A DNA stretch of 64,000 nt from JAGOJE01 sp964553715 (GCA_964553715.1 CAZKKY010000005.1:1-64000), one strand, 5' to 3'. Counted from the stretch's first letter, positions 17,389-26,628 are shown. The notes: generated by a model not told the origin, from the sequence alone. Numbers and translations are program-made.

Positions 17389-18027
17389 TTAAGAGATATC
17401 ACAATTTAAAATATATGCCACAGAATCATTCGTGTGTTTCGTCTGTAATGATGCGGAGATAAGGTTAATGAGTCTATATGTGTAGTAATAATGTATATTA
17501 TAAATATTTAATTGAGTTTCTGCTAATTGTCCCTGAAGTATTTTATACTTATCTGTGTGAATTTTTACTAAAGGCCCAGCAGCAGTGATTACTATTATTT
17601 TTCCTTTGTTAGTTCTTTCAATATTTACCTTAATGTCTCCACCTTGAATTAATGCATTAGTAGCAATTTCAAGAAAACACATTATCATCTTTCCAGTATT
17701 ATTGCATATAAAAAGATCTGGGTTATTAAAGTAGTTTTTATGAAACTCTAATGTAGACTTACTTCCATATAAAAAATTATTACACAAAGACTCGATTTGT
17801 TCCAAATTTGCCTCTCCCGGACTATTTGCTATACCATAAGCATACCTATAAAACTGCAGACGGTAAACAGATTGCCTTGAACTAGTAGATAGCAAGTTCA
17901 TAGCTTTAGCTTTAGTACTTTCTTCTTTTATAAAATCCACACTATTGCTTACAGCTCCAAGAAGACCTGCGAGATCATGACAAAATTTTGCAGTTAGTAA
18001 TTGAGAGAGTTCTAAATCATTTATCAT
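17389..18027 (-). CDS. chpT: Histidine phosphotransferase ChpT
   Basis: In alphaproteobacteria ChpT relays phosphate from the hybrid kinase CckA to CtrA and CpdR. The 212-aa product begins with the dimerisation and phosphotransfer helix carrying KFCHDLAGLLGAVSNSVDF (His17). A degenerate, ATP-less kinase-like fold follows (ALIQGGDIKVNIE, ITAAGPLVKIH). Length is normal. It lies on the same strand 168 nt downstream of a hybrid kinase, a natural upstream donor. Confidence 0.9.
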   Translation of the reverse strand: MINDLELSQLLTAKFCHDLAGLLGAVSNSVDFIKEESTKAKAMNLLSTSSRQSVYRLQFYRYAYGIANSPGEANLEQIESLCNNFLYGSKSTLEFHKNYFNNPDLFICNNTGKMIMCFLEIATNALIQGGDIKVNIERTNKGKIIVITAAGPLVKIHTDKYKILQGQLAETQLNIYNIHYYYTYRLINLISASLQTKHTNDSVAYILNCDIS

Positions 18028-18195
18028 ATCTATTATCCGTATTTTTTTCCGTATTTGTATTTTGGATTGATAATATTGTGTTATATAAAATTGAGGTTTT
18101 TATATCAAAATTATAGTATTTGTAATAATTAGCACATACTTTCGGTTTTATTTATATCAAAACATTAAACAAAAAAGCATATAAAATATATTCTG

Positions 18196-19746
18196 TTATT
18201 CATAATTCAAAAATTCAGATAGTAACACAGTCATTTTTTCAGAGCTTAGTGTTTTATCCACAAAATATTTGACATCTAAATTACGAGCTCTTTCAAGAGT
18301 GTTCTTATCATTTATATTACTACTATGAATACATACAGGAACATCTTTTATTGTATCATTCTTTCTTATTTCTTCTAGTAGATCAAGGCCATTTATATCA
18401 GGCATGATTAGGTCTAGCAATACTAAATCTATTTTGTCTTTATTATCTTTTAAAATATTAATACCTAGCTCACCAGAATCTGCTGTTATCACATCAAAGC
18501 CAATAGAATCAAGTACAAGGGATGTCATATCTAATATAGATTGCTCATTATCTATCAATAGTACTAAAGGCCTTTTTTGCCCGGTGTTGCTGTATGTTTT
18601 TCTAGCATCCTTAGCAGCGGGTTTTGATTGTATTAGGTTTTTTGTATGAATAGACGAAACATCTATAATAGGTAGAGTAAAAGAAAAAGTACATCCTATG
18701 CCGTTACTATTATTAATAGCCCAAATTTTGCCGTCATGATCATTTATTATAGTTTTGCATATAGATAGCCCAATGCCGCTTCCAGTTTTTTTGAATTTTG
18801 TTCTACTGCTTTGGTTGAATATGTCAAATATGGTTTCGGTTTCTCCATGAGGAATTCCTACCCCTTCATCTGATATGTTACATACCATGTAACCATCGTC
18901 TCTTTCTTCTATATTAAGATTAATAGGGCCAGCCCCCCCATAACTAACACTATTTGCTATTAAATTTCTTATTACTTGCTCTATTCTATAGTGATCGTAA
19001 TATCCATATAAATTATCATTGCTACATTCAATATGGATTCTAGATCGTTCATTTATGAATTCATTAGCAACATCCATAACAGAGTCTTTTAGAGAATAAA
19101 CTTCTTTCTCGTAAGACATTTTGCCAGATTGTATTTTAGAAAGATCTAGTATGTTTAGTAGTACGTTTTGTAGACGATTATTTCCTTCAACTGCCATTTT
19201 TAAATGTGCTTTTCTTGCTTCATTACTAGGATATTTTTCCCAATTGTCATGTAGCAAGTTAGACATTTTAAGAATACATGATAATGGAGTTTTTATTTCA
19301 TGAGTTATATACGTCAGTAAATCCATATTATCAGATGAAGAATAGTTAATAGACATTTTAGTAGAGTCTATTTTTTGATTGGTAATATCTAAAGATACAC
19401 CAAATACACCAGTTATATTACCCAAAGAGTCTTTCGTAGGTGTTTTATAAGATAGGAAAACTTTCTTTGTTCCAGATATTGTGTAAGATTCTTCATTATG
19501 CCAGAAAGAGGAAGAATTCATAGCTTTAATATCATTACTACGTATTTTTGTGGCCTCATCATGCTTAAAAAAGTCAAAGTCTGTTTTCCCGGATATTTCT
19601 TCAGTAGAGCTAAATCCTAATGCTAACGCTTGTTCTACGTTGCAAAACAACCAAACACCATTTTTGTCTTTTAAGTAAATATGACCAAAAGATTCACGCA
19701 AAATATCAATCAGATTGGATTCTATTAGCTTATCCACATGTACCAC
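18196..19746 (-). CDS. Soluble hybrid sensor histidine kinase (PAS-HisKA-HATPase-REC)
   Basis: The 516-aa product has an N-terminal PAS/PAC domain (about 10-125, ending GVSLDITNQK), a HisKA dimerisation helix with H149 in THEIKTPLS, an ATPase domain (N-box around Asn261, DEGVGIPHGE, GSGIGLSIC) and a C-terminal receiver with phospho-acceptor Asp445 in VLLDLIMPD. There is no transmembrane segment, so it senses a cytoplasmic signal. Being next to chpT, it may feed the ChpT/CtrA relay as CckA does, but CckA proper is a membrane protein, so I do not name it so. The 462 nt upstream of it hold no gene. Confidence 0.9.
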   Translation of the reverse strand: MVHVDKLIESNLIDILRESFGHIYLKDKNGVWLFCNVEQALALGFSSTEEISGKTDFDFFKHDEATKIRSNDIKAMNSSSFWHNEESYTISGTKKVFLSYKTPTKDSLGNITGVFGVSLDITNQKIDSTKMSINYSSSDNMDLLTYITHEIKTPLSCILKMSNLLHDNWEKYPSNEARKAHLKMAVEGNNRLQNVLLNILDLSKIQSGKMSYEKEVYSLKDSVMDVANEFINERSRIHIECSNDNLYGYYDHYRIEQVIRNLIANSVSYGGAGPINLNIEERDDGYMVCNISDEGVGIPHGETETIFDIFNQSSRTKFKKTGSGIGLSICKTIINDHDGKIWAINNSNGIGCTFSFTLPIIDVSSIHTKNLIQSKPAAKDARKTYSNTGQKRPLVLLIDNEQSILDMTSLVLDSIGFDVITADSGELGINILKDNKDKIDLVLLDLIMPDINGLDLLEEIRKNDTIKDVPVCIHSSNINDKNTLERARNLDVKYFVDKTLSSEKMTVLLSEFLNYE

Positions 19747-20208
19747 CTTTTACACACCGCAAAACCACACACAAATTCCATAAGTAAAATTGGTGGAAAT
19801 AGTAACACACAAAAAACAAAAAACAATATCATTCTTTGTATAAAAGCAAGAAATACTCACTATTTTTGACAAAAACATCTACATTTCTTTATAAAAAACA
19901 ACCTAAGATATATAAAAACGTGCTAATTTGTTTAAAGTTATAATGTCATTAAGAGTATTTACTATTAAGGACATTTTATTAAATATACTAATGGAGTAGG
20001 GTGGCTGAAGTATTTCAGTATTTGGCAAATTTCTTGGTACAACAATCTAGGCAGTGAAAAGTTAATTAGTTGCGGTTATAAACAAATTTAATATAAGAGA
20101 GTTTAAGTATTAATTAAATTTCTATTATTACTGCCGATATATCATAATTATAGTTTGTAATATTGAATTAAAATTCCATCAAACAATACTAATAATTAAT
20201 TCTGTTCT
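19747..20208. other. Long intergenic region without a recognised gene
   Basis: These 462 bases separate the hybrid kinase from the CorC-like gene, both on the minus strand. No ORF of significance is seen on either strand. On the plus strand there is a TATAAT at 19939-19944 without a good -35, followed by a slightly GC-richer patch (about 19990-20080) with a small CTGAA/TTCAG hairpin near 20003-20016. A small RNA is possible but I cannot identify one. Confidence 0.4.
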
Positions 20209-21075
20209 CTATTTCACTATAATTTTGATTTTTTTAATCACTCTAGAATTTGCATCTATAATAGTAGCGGATATAGACTCGGTGAGATTGATAGTAGTAT
20301 TTTTTGATGGAATATGACCTATTCTAGACAAAATCAGTCCTCCAATCGTTTCACAATCGTCTTCTTCTGTTTTTAAAGTAGCCCCTAGTAGCTCTTCTAA
20401 ATCTTCTATATCTACCCTTGCTTCTGTAATTATTTCTCCGGGTCTTATAACTTCATATTTAGGGTCATCCTTACTATCATGTTCATCTTCTATCTCTCCA
20501 ACAACAGTTTCCATTATATCTTCTATTGTCGCTATACCATCAGTTCCTCCATATTCATCTACTACAATTGCCATATGAATACGTGTTCTCTGCATTTCTG
20601 TAAGTAAATCTATTAACTTCATTGATGGTGCTGCTAAAATAGGAGTGCGAATCAATTTTTTAAGGCTAAAACTGCGCTTTGCAACCATTGCTTTAAATAG
20701 ATCTTTAATATGTAAAAATCCTATTATGTTATCTAGATTATCATCGTAGACTAAGATTCTTGTATGTCCTGTTTCGATAAGTTTTTTATTCAAATCTGAT
20801 ATAGTAGCAGTTGAAATAATTGAAGATATATCGGACCTAGGTATTTTTATATCATCTACTGTTTTGTTACAAAATTCTAAAAAATTACTTAATATATCTT
20901 TTTCTTTTATAGATATATTCTTGGCATAATGCTCTAGTTTTTCTAATGGGTCATTTGTAACAATTTCTTTTTCATTATCTTGGCTTCTAGTAGATTTTTT
21001 AGAAATCCATGAGTAAAATTTTGAAAAAATAGATGTATTTTCATTAGTGTAAGTAGTGCTTTTCGGTCTGGGCAT
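20209..21075 (-). CDS. CorC/HlyC-family CBS-domain protein
   Basis: The 288-aa product has a short polar N-terminus, two CBS domains (about 70-195, e.g. IKIPRSDISSI, GHTRILVYDDNLDNIIGFLHIKDL, MAIVVDEYGGTDGIATIEDI) and a C-terminal CorC_HlyC domain (about 205-288, GEIITEARVDIEDLEELL, ETIGGLILSRIGHIP). It lacks the transmembrane DUF21 domain of full-length family members. The family is linked to magnesium/cobalt efflux and, in some pathogens, mislabelled hemolysin C. ybeY lies 17 nt upstream on the same strand, a standard ybeY-corC pairing. Confidence 0.9.
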   Translation of the reverse strand: MPRPKSTTYTNENTSIFSKFYSWISKKSTRSQDNEKEIVTNDPLEKLEHYAKNISIKEKDILSNFLEFCNKTVDDIKIPRSDISSIISTATISDLNKKLIETGHTRILVYDDNLDNIIGFLHIKDLFKAMVAKRSFSLKKLIRTPILAAPSMKLIDLLTEMQRTRIHMAIVVDEYGGTDGIATIEDIMETVVGEIEDEHDSKDDPKYEVIRPGEIITEARVDIEDLEELLGATLKTEEDDCETIGGLILSRIGHIPSKNTTINLTESISATIIDANSRVIKKIKIIVK

Positions 21076-21092
21076 ATGTAATGTGTTAAAGA

Positions 21093-21593
21093 TTAATAAG
21101 GCGATTCTATGTCAAAATATTTTAAAATATCTATCTCTGTCTTTTCCATGATACTTGCATCTTCTTCATTGGTTTCATGGTCGAATCCTAGTAAATGCAA
21201 TGTTCCATGAACTAACAGATGTATAAAATGGTGATCAAAAGATTTATCTTGCTCAATAGCTTCTTTCGTTATTACATCATAACCGAAAGACAGATCTCCT
21301 AGTCTAATATAGCTTGCGGCAGAGCCAAATTCAAGAACCTTCTTTAAATCATCTATCATATCAGGAAATGATAACACATTAGTTGGTTTATTTTGGTTAC
21401 GAAATTCTTTGTTAAGTTCTTGCATTTTTTGATCATCAGTGAGCAAAATGGCAATTTCTATATGATCTACAAATGCCAAATTAGGAAAATGGGACGCTAA
21501 TAGTTTAATTAGATTTTCTACTAGGGAAGTCTTAATAAATTTATGCTTTTTCCAATTTTTATTATCTATGATAATATCTACTGTAGTTTTCAT
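21093..21593 (-). CDS. ybeY: Endoribonuclease YbeY
   Basis: YbeY is a metal-dependent RNase needed for 16S rRNA 3'-end maturation and ribosome quality control. The 166-aa product has the metal-binding motif HGTLHLLGFDH (three His) near residues 130-140 and the conserved NVLSFP strand upstream. It is divergent from rpe across about 100 nt, and followed by the CorC-like gene, as in many proteobacteria. Confidence 0.94.
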   Translation of the reverse strand: MKTTVDIIIDNKNWKKHKFIKTSLVENLIKLLASHFPNLAFVDHIEIAILLTDDQKMQELNKEFRNQNKPTNVLSFPDMIDDLKKVLEFGSAASYIRLGDLSFGYDVITKEAIEQDKSFDHHFIHLLVHGTLHLLGFDHETNEEDASIMEKTEIDILKYFDIESPY

Positions 21594-21692
21594 TTGTGGT
21601 TATATATTATTCTGGTATGTTTTTAGAAACATATAGCTTAGTTAATGCTAGCAAAAAATATCATTTAAAATCATCTTATGTCAAGAGGTATA

Positions 21693-22340
21693 ATGAAAAC
21701 ACAAATTTCTGCTTCTATATTATCTGCTAATTTTGCAAACCTTGGAGAAGACTTGTTGCTCCTGGAGCGTAGTGGTGCGGATATGATACATATAGATGTG
21801 GTGGATGGTCATTTTGTTCCCAATATTACAATTGGCTCATGTGTAATAAAGTCAATAAGGCCTATTACAAAATTACCATTTGATGTACATTTGATGATAG
21901 ATAATCCAATGTTTTTTTTAGAAGAATTTGCAAAAGCTGGAGCGAATCTCATTACTGTACATTATGAGTTAAATCATGATATTTCTTTATTACTAGATAA
22001 GATAAAATATTTGGGGTGCAGAGCTGGTCTATCTGTAATGCCATCTACTCCAATAGAATCTATATATTCCATTCTTCATAAATGTGATTTAGTGTTGATA
22101 ATGACAGTAATGCCTGGTTTTGCCGGTCAGGAATTTATGATGGATCAATTACAAAAAATATCTAAGTTATCAAGTTACATTACTAAGAAAAATTATGAGG
22201 TCATGATATCAGTAGATGGTGGTATTAATGCTGATAGTGCAAGGCTTGCAATAGATGCAGGCGCGAATATCATTGTTTCGGGTAGTTATATATTTGGAGC
22301 AAAAAATATAAAAGAAGCAATAAATTCTTGTAGAGGCTAA
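21693..22340 (+). CDS. rpe: Ribulose-phosphate 3-epimerase
   Basis: It interconverts ribulose 5-phosphate and xylulose 5-phosphate in the pentose phosphate pathway. I chose ATG 21693 because AAGAGGT lies directly before it (21683-21689) and because the product then opens MKTQISASILSANF as in other Rpe proteins; ATG 21678 adds five residues. The 215-aa TIM barrel shows MIHIDVVDGHFVPN, DVHLMIDNP, VMPGFAGQ and SVDGGINADSA, carrying the catalytic Asp pair and His ligands. Ribulose 5-phosphate links it to KdsD. Confidence 0.95.
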   Translation: MKTQISASILSANFANLGEDLLLLERSGADMIHIDVVDGHFVPNITIGSCVIKSIRPITKLPFDVHLMIDNPMFFLEEFAKAGANLITVHYELNHDISLLLDKIKYLGCRAGLSVMPSTPIESIYSILHKCDLVLIMTVMPGFAGQEFMMDQLQKISKLSSYITKKNYEVMISVDGGINADSARLAIDAGANIIVSGSYIFGAKNIKEAINSCRG

Positions 22341-22507
22341 AGTATTTTCTTTATCAATCTTCTTTGCATTATGTATTTAGGTGATGGATCTCTCTTAAGC
22401 AACATCCTTTAAAGAAAATCAGATTATATTTTTGGAATATAATTGACTCAATAGTCTTTTTAATAATAGGATATATATCTTGTTATTTGGGGTTTTTAAG
22501 TAATATT

Positions 22508-22831
22508 ATGAAAAAATTTACAATAAATTGTAATTTTGGTGGGCAAATAGCTCCATTCACTGTTTATATAGGTCAGCCTGAATCCGGACATCATCCTCTT
22601 CATTTTCAATCGGATTGGCTTTCCAAAGAGCGAGGCGGAACTGTTCCTCCGGAAGTGATGGATGCTTTATCTAAGCTTAAGGATCTGGCAGAAAAAAACA
22701 ATGTTTCATTTGAGGAGCTATGTGTTTATTCTTTAGGTGCTGCTCAACAAGATGACAGAGATGACAATGAAGATTCAGAAGAAGATATAGATGAAAGTGA
22801 AACAGAATATAATCAAGAGACTGACGAATGA
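22508..22831 (+). CDS. DUF2610 family protein
   Basis: A 107-aa protein starting MKKFTINCNFGGQIAPF. It has the family core 'HPLHFQSDWLSKERGGTVPPEVMDALSKL' (cut here into its start HPLHFQ and WLSKERGG), then KNNVSFEELCVYSL, and an acidic C-terminal tail rich in Asp and Glu. As far as I recall, DUF2610 is typical of Rickettsiales and has no known function. A TTG at 22487 would add seven residues. It stands alone between rpe and tolC. Confidence 0.82.
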   Translation: MKKFTINCNFGGQIAPFTVYIGQPESGHHPLHFQSDWLSKERGGTVPPEVMDALSKLKDLAEKNNVSFEELCVYSLGAAQQDDRDDNEDSEEDIDESETEYNQETDE

Positions 22832-22943
22832 TTATGTAATTAATTCTCAGCATATAATTTCTCTTCACAATGAGTAGTGAGAATCATTTATGCCTATATA
22901 CTAAATAGTTAAGATTATTTATGGGCAAACTACTAGCTATCTC

Positions 22944-22972
22944 TTGCAGTAAAATATTTATTAGTTTATCTT
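22944..22972 (+). promoter_or_regulatory. Possible promoter for tolC-popZ
   Basis: TTGCAG (22944-22949) and TATCTT (22967-22972) are 17 nt apart and end 29 nt before the tolC ATG. The -35 is the same TTGCAG hexamer proposed upstream of cpoB. Match to consensus is moderate (3/6 and 4/6), so it is tentative. Confidence 0.3.
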
Positions 22973-23001
22973 ACGATAATTAATGATTTTGGATATCTAC
23001 A

Positions 23002-24339
23002 ATGAATTTTAGTAAATATGCCCTTATTGTCCTTGGTTTGATAAATTCTAATGTTTATGCTATTACTCTTGATGAAGCATTGCCTCACGCCTATAAGAAT
23101 AGTGATGAATTAATTATAGCTAAAGAAACTTTTATAGGAGAGATTCAATCAATGTCTCAGGCTATATCTGGTTTTTTACCTAATGTTACTGCGCAAATCC
23201 AGATGCAAAATGCTAAAAAAGATCCTGTTAATAGCCTTACTAATACCAATCAAGATACTGCTACTACTCAAACTATTAATGTTACTCAGCCTATTTTTAA
23301 TGGTGGTAGCAGTGTTGCAAATTTAAAAGCTGCTAATTCTCAGTTTAGGGCATCGCGTAGTAAATTTTATGATTCTGAACAAAAATTCATTAGACAAGCT
23401 GTTGAAACATATTTGAATCTTTATGAGGCCCAGGAATTATATAAAATAGCAAGCGATAGCGTAAATTTTAGAGCTACAGAATCTAAAGCTGCAGAAGAAA
23501 GGTTTAAAGTAGGTGTAGAAACTGTAACTGGTACAGCTTTAGCAAGGACAAAATTAGCCCAAGCAGAAGCTCAGAAAGCTGCTGCTTTTGCAAAATTACA
23601 ATCTTTGAAAGCTAGTTTTAAAGATATGTTTGGTATTGAACCTGTGGATTTAGAAATGCCCAAAGCTCCAAGTACTATATCTGATAGTCTTGAGAGTTTT
23701 ACAAGTAAAGCTTTATCTTCAAATTTTACTTTAGATCAAGTTAAAAACAGTGCTGATGCAGCGAAATCTATTTCATATGCAGAAGCTGGTAATTTGCTGC
23801 CGAGCGTTAGTTTATCTGCTAGCGCTAGTAGAGATACTTCTAGTCGTAAAGATTTAGGCCCCTCTAAAACTCTTTCTACAGGTCTTACTGTTAATATTCC
23901 AATTTTATCTAAGGGTGGAGCAGAATATTCTGCTGTAAGAAAGGCAAATAGTGCAGCTAGAAGCGCAAGTCAGCAATTGCAATATACTATCAGTGATATT
24001 AGTGTAAAATCTGTTGCCTTGTGGGAGCAGTATCAGGCTTCTAAATTGAGTTTGGCTTTCTCTGAAGAATCTGTAAAATCTAGTGAGCTTGCGTTGCAGG
24101 CTGTTAAGGAAGAATATTTAGTAGGTTCTAAGACAATGCTTGATGTTTTTCAACTAGAAGATGGGCTAAATCAAGCCAAAACACAAGATATTGCTATAAA
24201 AAAATCATATATACTGAATATATATGATATGCAGTCTTATCTTGGTCAGATTACAGCTAAGGCTATGAAGATGAATGTAAAATATTTTAATCCTGACTTA
24301 GAATTTAAAAAGGTAAAAGCTAAAATTGTAGGTTTTTAA
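23002..24339 (+). CDS. tolC: TolC-family outer-membrane efflux protein
   Basis: TolC forms the trimeric outer-membrane duct for type I secretion and drug efflux. The 445-aa product has a signal peptide (YALIVLGLINSNVYA) and two internally homologous halves of long amphipathic helices and beta strands. Typical sites are TLDEALPHAYKNS, the 'VTQPIFNGGS' and 'LTVNIPILSKGG' strands at equivalent positions in the two halves, and 'EEYLVGSKTMLDVFQLEDGLNQA' in the final helices (quoted as EEYLVGSKTMLDVF). popZ follows after 3 nt. Confidence 0.93.
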   Translation: MNFSKYALIVLGLINSNVYAITLDEALPHAYKNSDELIIAKETFIGEIQSMSQAISGFLPNVTAQIQMQNAKKDPVNSLTNTNQDTATTQTINVTQPIFNGGSSVANLKAANSQFRASRSKFYDSEQKFIRQAVETYLNLYEAQELYKIASDSVNFRATESKAAEERFKVGVETVTGTALARTKLAQAEAQKAAAFAKLQSLKASFKDMFGIEPVDLEMPKAPSTISDSLESFTSKALSSNFTLDQVKNSADAAKSISYAEAGNLLPSVSLSASASRDTSSRKDLGPSKTLSTGLTVNIPILSKGGAEYSAVRKANSAARSASQQLQYTISDISVKSVALWEQYQASKLSLAFSEESVKSSELALQAVKEEYLVGSKTMLDVFQLEDGLNQAKTQDIAIKKSYILNIYDMQSYLGQITAKAMKMNVKYFNPDLEFKKVKAKIVGF

Positions 24340-24342
24340 GAT

Positions 24343-24732
24343 ATGAAAAATATGGATGAATTATCTGTGGAAGAAATACTAGGATCTATAAGAGATGTTA
24401 TTAATAATCACTCAAAGCCTTCTAAAAAAAATAATACAGACGAAGATATATTAGAGCTTACTGAAGAAAACTACGCTTATGAAGGGGAAGGTCGATTGAT
24501 TTCAGATACTATTTCTGACTCGGCTACTCAAACTATGAAAGATTTTGTCGCTAGGGCTAGCAAAATTGATCATAAAATTAAGAAAAAAGACTTAAAAAAT
24601 TGTACTTTAGAAGATTTAGTAATTAATATTGTACGGTCAGAGATCTCTTTGTGGCTTGAAAACAACTTAGAATCTATTGTACGCGCAACAGTAGAAAAAG
24701 AGATAAGGAAGCTTACACCAAGGGATGATTAA
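24343..24732 (+). CDS. popZ: Polar organising protein PopZ (DUF2497)
   Basis: PopZ self-assembles into a polar microdomain that tethers the chromosome origin through ParB and recruits cell-cycle kinases in Caulobacter. The 129-aa product has the N-terminal partner-binding helix (SVEEILGSIRDVI), an acidic short linker, and the C-terminal oligomerisation helices (TLEDLVINIVRSEISLWLENN, shortened: LEDLVINIVR and WLENNLESIV). It is shorter than Caulobacter PopZ, because the Pro-rich linker is reduced. Its company of chpT, divK and pleD in the same window supports the assignment. Confidence 0.87.
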   Translation: MKNMDELSVEEILGSIRDVINNHSKPSKKNNTDEDILELTEENYAYEGEGRLISDTISDSATQTMKDFVARASKIDHKIKKKDLKNCTLEDLVINIVRSEISLWLENNLESIVRATVEKEIRKLTPRDD

Positions 24733-24746
24733 ATAACGAGGAATTT

Positions 24747-26482
24747 ATGCGATTTTTGATCTATTACATAGGATGTTTTATAGTTTTTTTCCATATATCG
24801 CATGCATCTGTCTCTCAAAGTTCTCTTCCCCCTCTACCAACTCTTGATATTCCAGGAGGCCCTACTCCTGAATTACCAGCAAATCAGGGCACTACTAAGC
24901 AGCGAGATATTCAAAATCCTAAAGATCATCTAAATGATGAGAAAAATATAAGTGATGCAATTCCTCAAGTGCCGCCTCAAGATCAAATTCAAAACCAAGA
25001 TAACATTAATCAAGTTCCTCGTCCTATAACTGACCAACCAATTCAGTCTAGCTCTGATTTAGGATCAAATCCGCCTTATGATGTTGATACAAAAACAACC
25101 CAAGATAATTCCAAAGATAGTTTTCTTGATACTGGAGGCTATGTGCTTCCAAAAATTTCATCTCCAAATTCTTCGGATAGGAGTTTAGTGATTCCAAAAT
25201 CTTCTGATTTAGATGAGGATAACAATAATTCAGATACAAATCTAGAAAATGCTACTACTAATTCTGGGTCTTTAGATAATGCTCCTTCTTCTAATGCTGA
25301 GTCTAATAACATTCCTTCTAGCCCAGTAGTTCCTTTATCTAAGAATCCGGATACTACAGATGATTTACAAAATAATAATTCTGATAAAACTGTTTCTCAT
25401 GATAATCTTCCTCCAACAAAAGAGGAAATCAATATACCTATTATTCCATCAAATAATGCTATACCAGCACAATCAAACAATGATTCTTCACTAGATTCTA
25501 GTGCTAACAGCAATGCATTAAATGCAACGACCGAAGGGGGTGATATACAAAATAAGGAAAAGATTACTAATGAATCATCTTTGTCTGGCTCAGAGGGCCT
25601 TACTACATCTGGTGATAAGTTAAAAGTATCTAATGTCCCTGAATCTTCTGAGCCTATTACTCAATCTTCTACTAATAGTAATGTAGTGTCTTCCACCAAT
25701 CCTTATGTGGAATCCTCTAATCTCCCTGTAAGAACAAGGCGTGGAGGTATTGAGGCATTACCTACGTCTGATGATCAAAAAATACAGCAGGAACTTGAAC
25801 TATTTATCGCAAATGAGAGCATCATGCTGTTAGTAGATAATGATGATATAGTCCTTGGTCGTCTTACAAAGAAGGCTTATCTGGAGCAAATGCCTTGTAA
25901 GGAATATATTAATTTGTTTGAAAAAACTTATGTATCACATATGGATCAAAAAAATCGTAATAGAATGGAATCATTTATAAGAAAATATGATTTTTTACAT
26001 GAAGGTAAAAATTTTGGTGGGCTTTCTAATNNNNNNNNNNNNNNNNNNNNNNNNNNNNNNNNNNNNNNNNNNNNNNNNNNNNNNNNNNNNNNNNNNNNNN
26101 NNNNNNNNNNNNNNNNNNNNNNNNNNNNNNTATAAGAAAATATGATTTTTTACATGAAGGTAAAAATTTTGGTGGGCTTTCTAATCAAGAAGCTCAAGAT
26201 TTAGCTTTTGATGCAATCTATTTTAGTAATATAGATGATGTTAGAGTGCTTATAAACAATTATCCTATATTAAACAATACCAACGAAGATCAAAACAATA
26301 TGTTGATGGTTGCTGTAGAGCTAGGTGATTTACCTATGTCTAAATTTTTAATCAGAAGAGGAAGCGACATATACAAGACTAATTATGATGGTGATAATCC
26401 TATCTCTTTAGCTAAAAAATCAAGAGATTACGAGATACAAAAAATAATTAATGATGCCATATTATTTGGCAGAGTTAGGTGA
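24747..26482 (+). CDS. Secreted Ser/Asn/Pro-rich protein with C-terminal ankyrin-like repeats (interrupted by an artificial gap)
   Basis: The frame opens at ATG 24747, runs to 26030 (428 codons), hits 100 N, and resumes after a 55-base copy of the sequence before the gap. Skipping 26031-26185 keeps the frame and gives a 526-aa protein ending at 26482. It has a signal peptide (about 1-20, YYIGCFIVFFHISHAS), a disordered region of about 330 residues rich in Ser, Asn, Asp and Pro, and a C-terminal domain with ankyrin-like units (AIYFSNIDDVRVLINNY; NNMLMVAVELGDLPMSKFLI; RRGSDIYKTNYDGDNPISLA). It is probably exported to the periplasm or surface. It follows popZ by 14 nt. The exact role is unknown; an effector or surface adhesin is one inference. 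Confidence 0.7.
25976..26030 (+). repeat. 55-bp flank, left copy of assembly-overlap repeat 1
   Basis: This 55-base segment ends at the first N and is identical to 26131-26185 on the other side of the gap. It is best read as a k-mer overlap between two contigs, not a biological repeat. Confidence 0.9.
26031..26130. other. Assembly gap of exactly 100 N (probably artificial)
   Basis: A round 100-N spacer placed by scaffolding. Both flanks carry the same 55 bases, and collapsing N plus one copy restores the reading frame of the ankyrin protein. No sequence is likely to be missing. Confidence 0.9.
26131..26185 (+). repeat. 55-bp flank, right copy of assembly-overlap repeat 1
   Basis: Identical to 25976-26030 and directly following the N run. 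Identity stops after 55 bases, where the sequence goes on into unique DNA. The same 55-base length recurs at the second gap. Confidence 0.9.
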
Positions 26483-26525
26483 ATGATACACTAAGTTAAT
26501 TTTTATCAAAAGGCATCACGCCCAT

Positions 26526-26602
26526 GTCACCACGAGAGTAAGAGGAGTGATCATCCAGGCGTTTATTCTAGATTGCTGCGGATCAAAACTCCTCGTAATG
26601 AC
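26526..26602. repeat. Degenerate palindromic intergenic element
   Basis: The stretch opens GTCACCACGAGAG and closes CTCCTCGTAATGAC, with ATCATCCAGG and CTAGATTGCTGCGGAT inside. This is the pattern of the dispersed palindromes common in Rickettsiales intergenic DNA (GTCATTGCGAGGAG...TCCAG...CTGGATTGC...CTCCTCGCAATGAC). The arms pair only imperfectly, so it looks old. It is more GC-rich than its surroundings. A second 'GTCACCAC' start follows at 26629. Confidence 0.5.
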
Positions 26603-26628
26603 CTAGTCTCAGTTATCAGAATCACCAA

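Noticed and set aside
18196..19746. Naming the hybrid kinase CckA
   Set aside because: It lies beside chpT but lacks the membrane segments and tandem PAS layout of CckA, so the name would be unsupported.
19983..20080. Possible tRNA-Ser-like sequence (GTGGCTGAAG)
   Set aside because: No acceptor-stem pairing, no T-loop GTTC and no anticodon arm could be built.
25976..26185. Biological 55-bp tandem repeat in the ankyrin gene
   Set aside because: The copies are identical, exactly flank a 100-N gap and have the same length as those at the second gap, which indicates an assembler k-mer.
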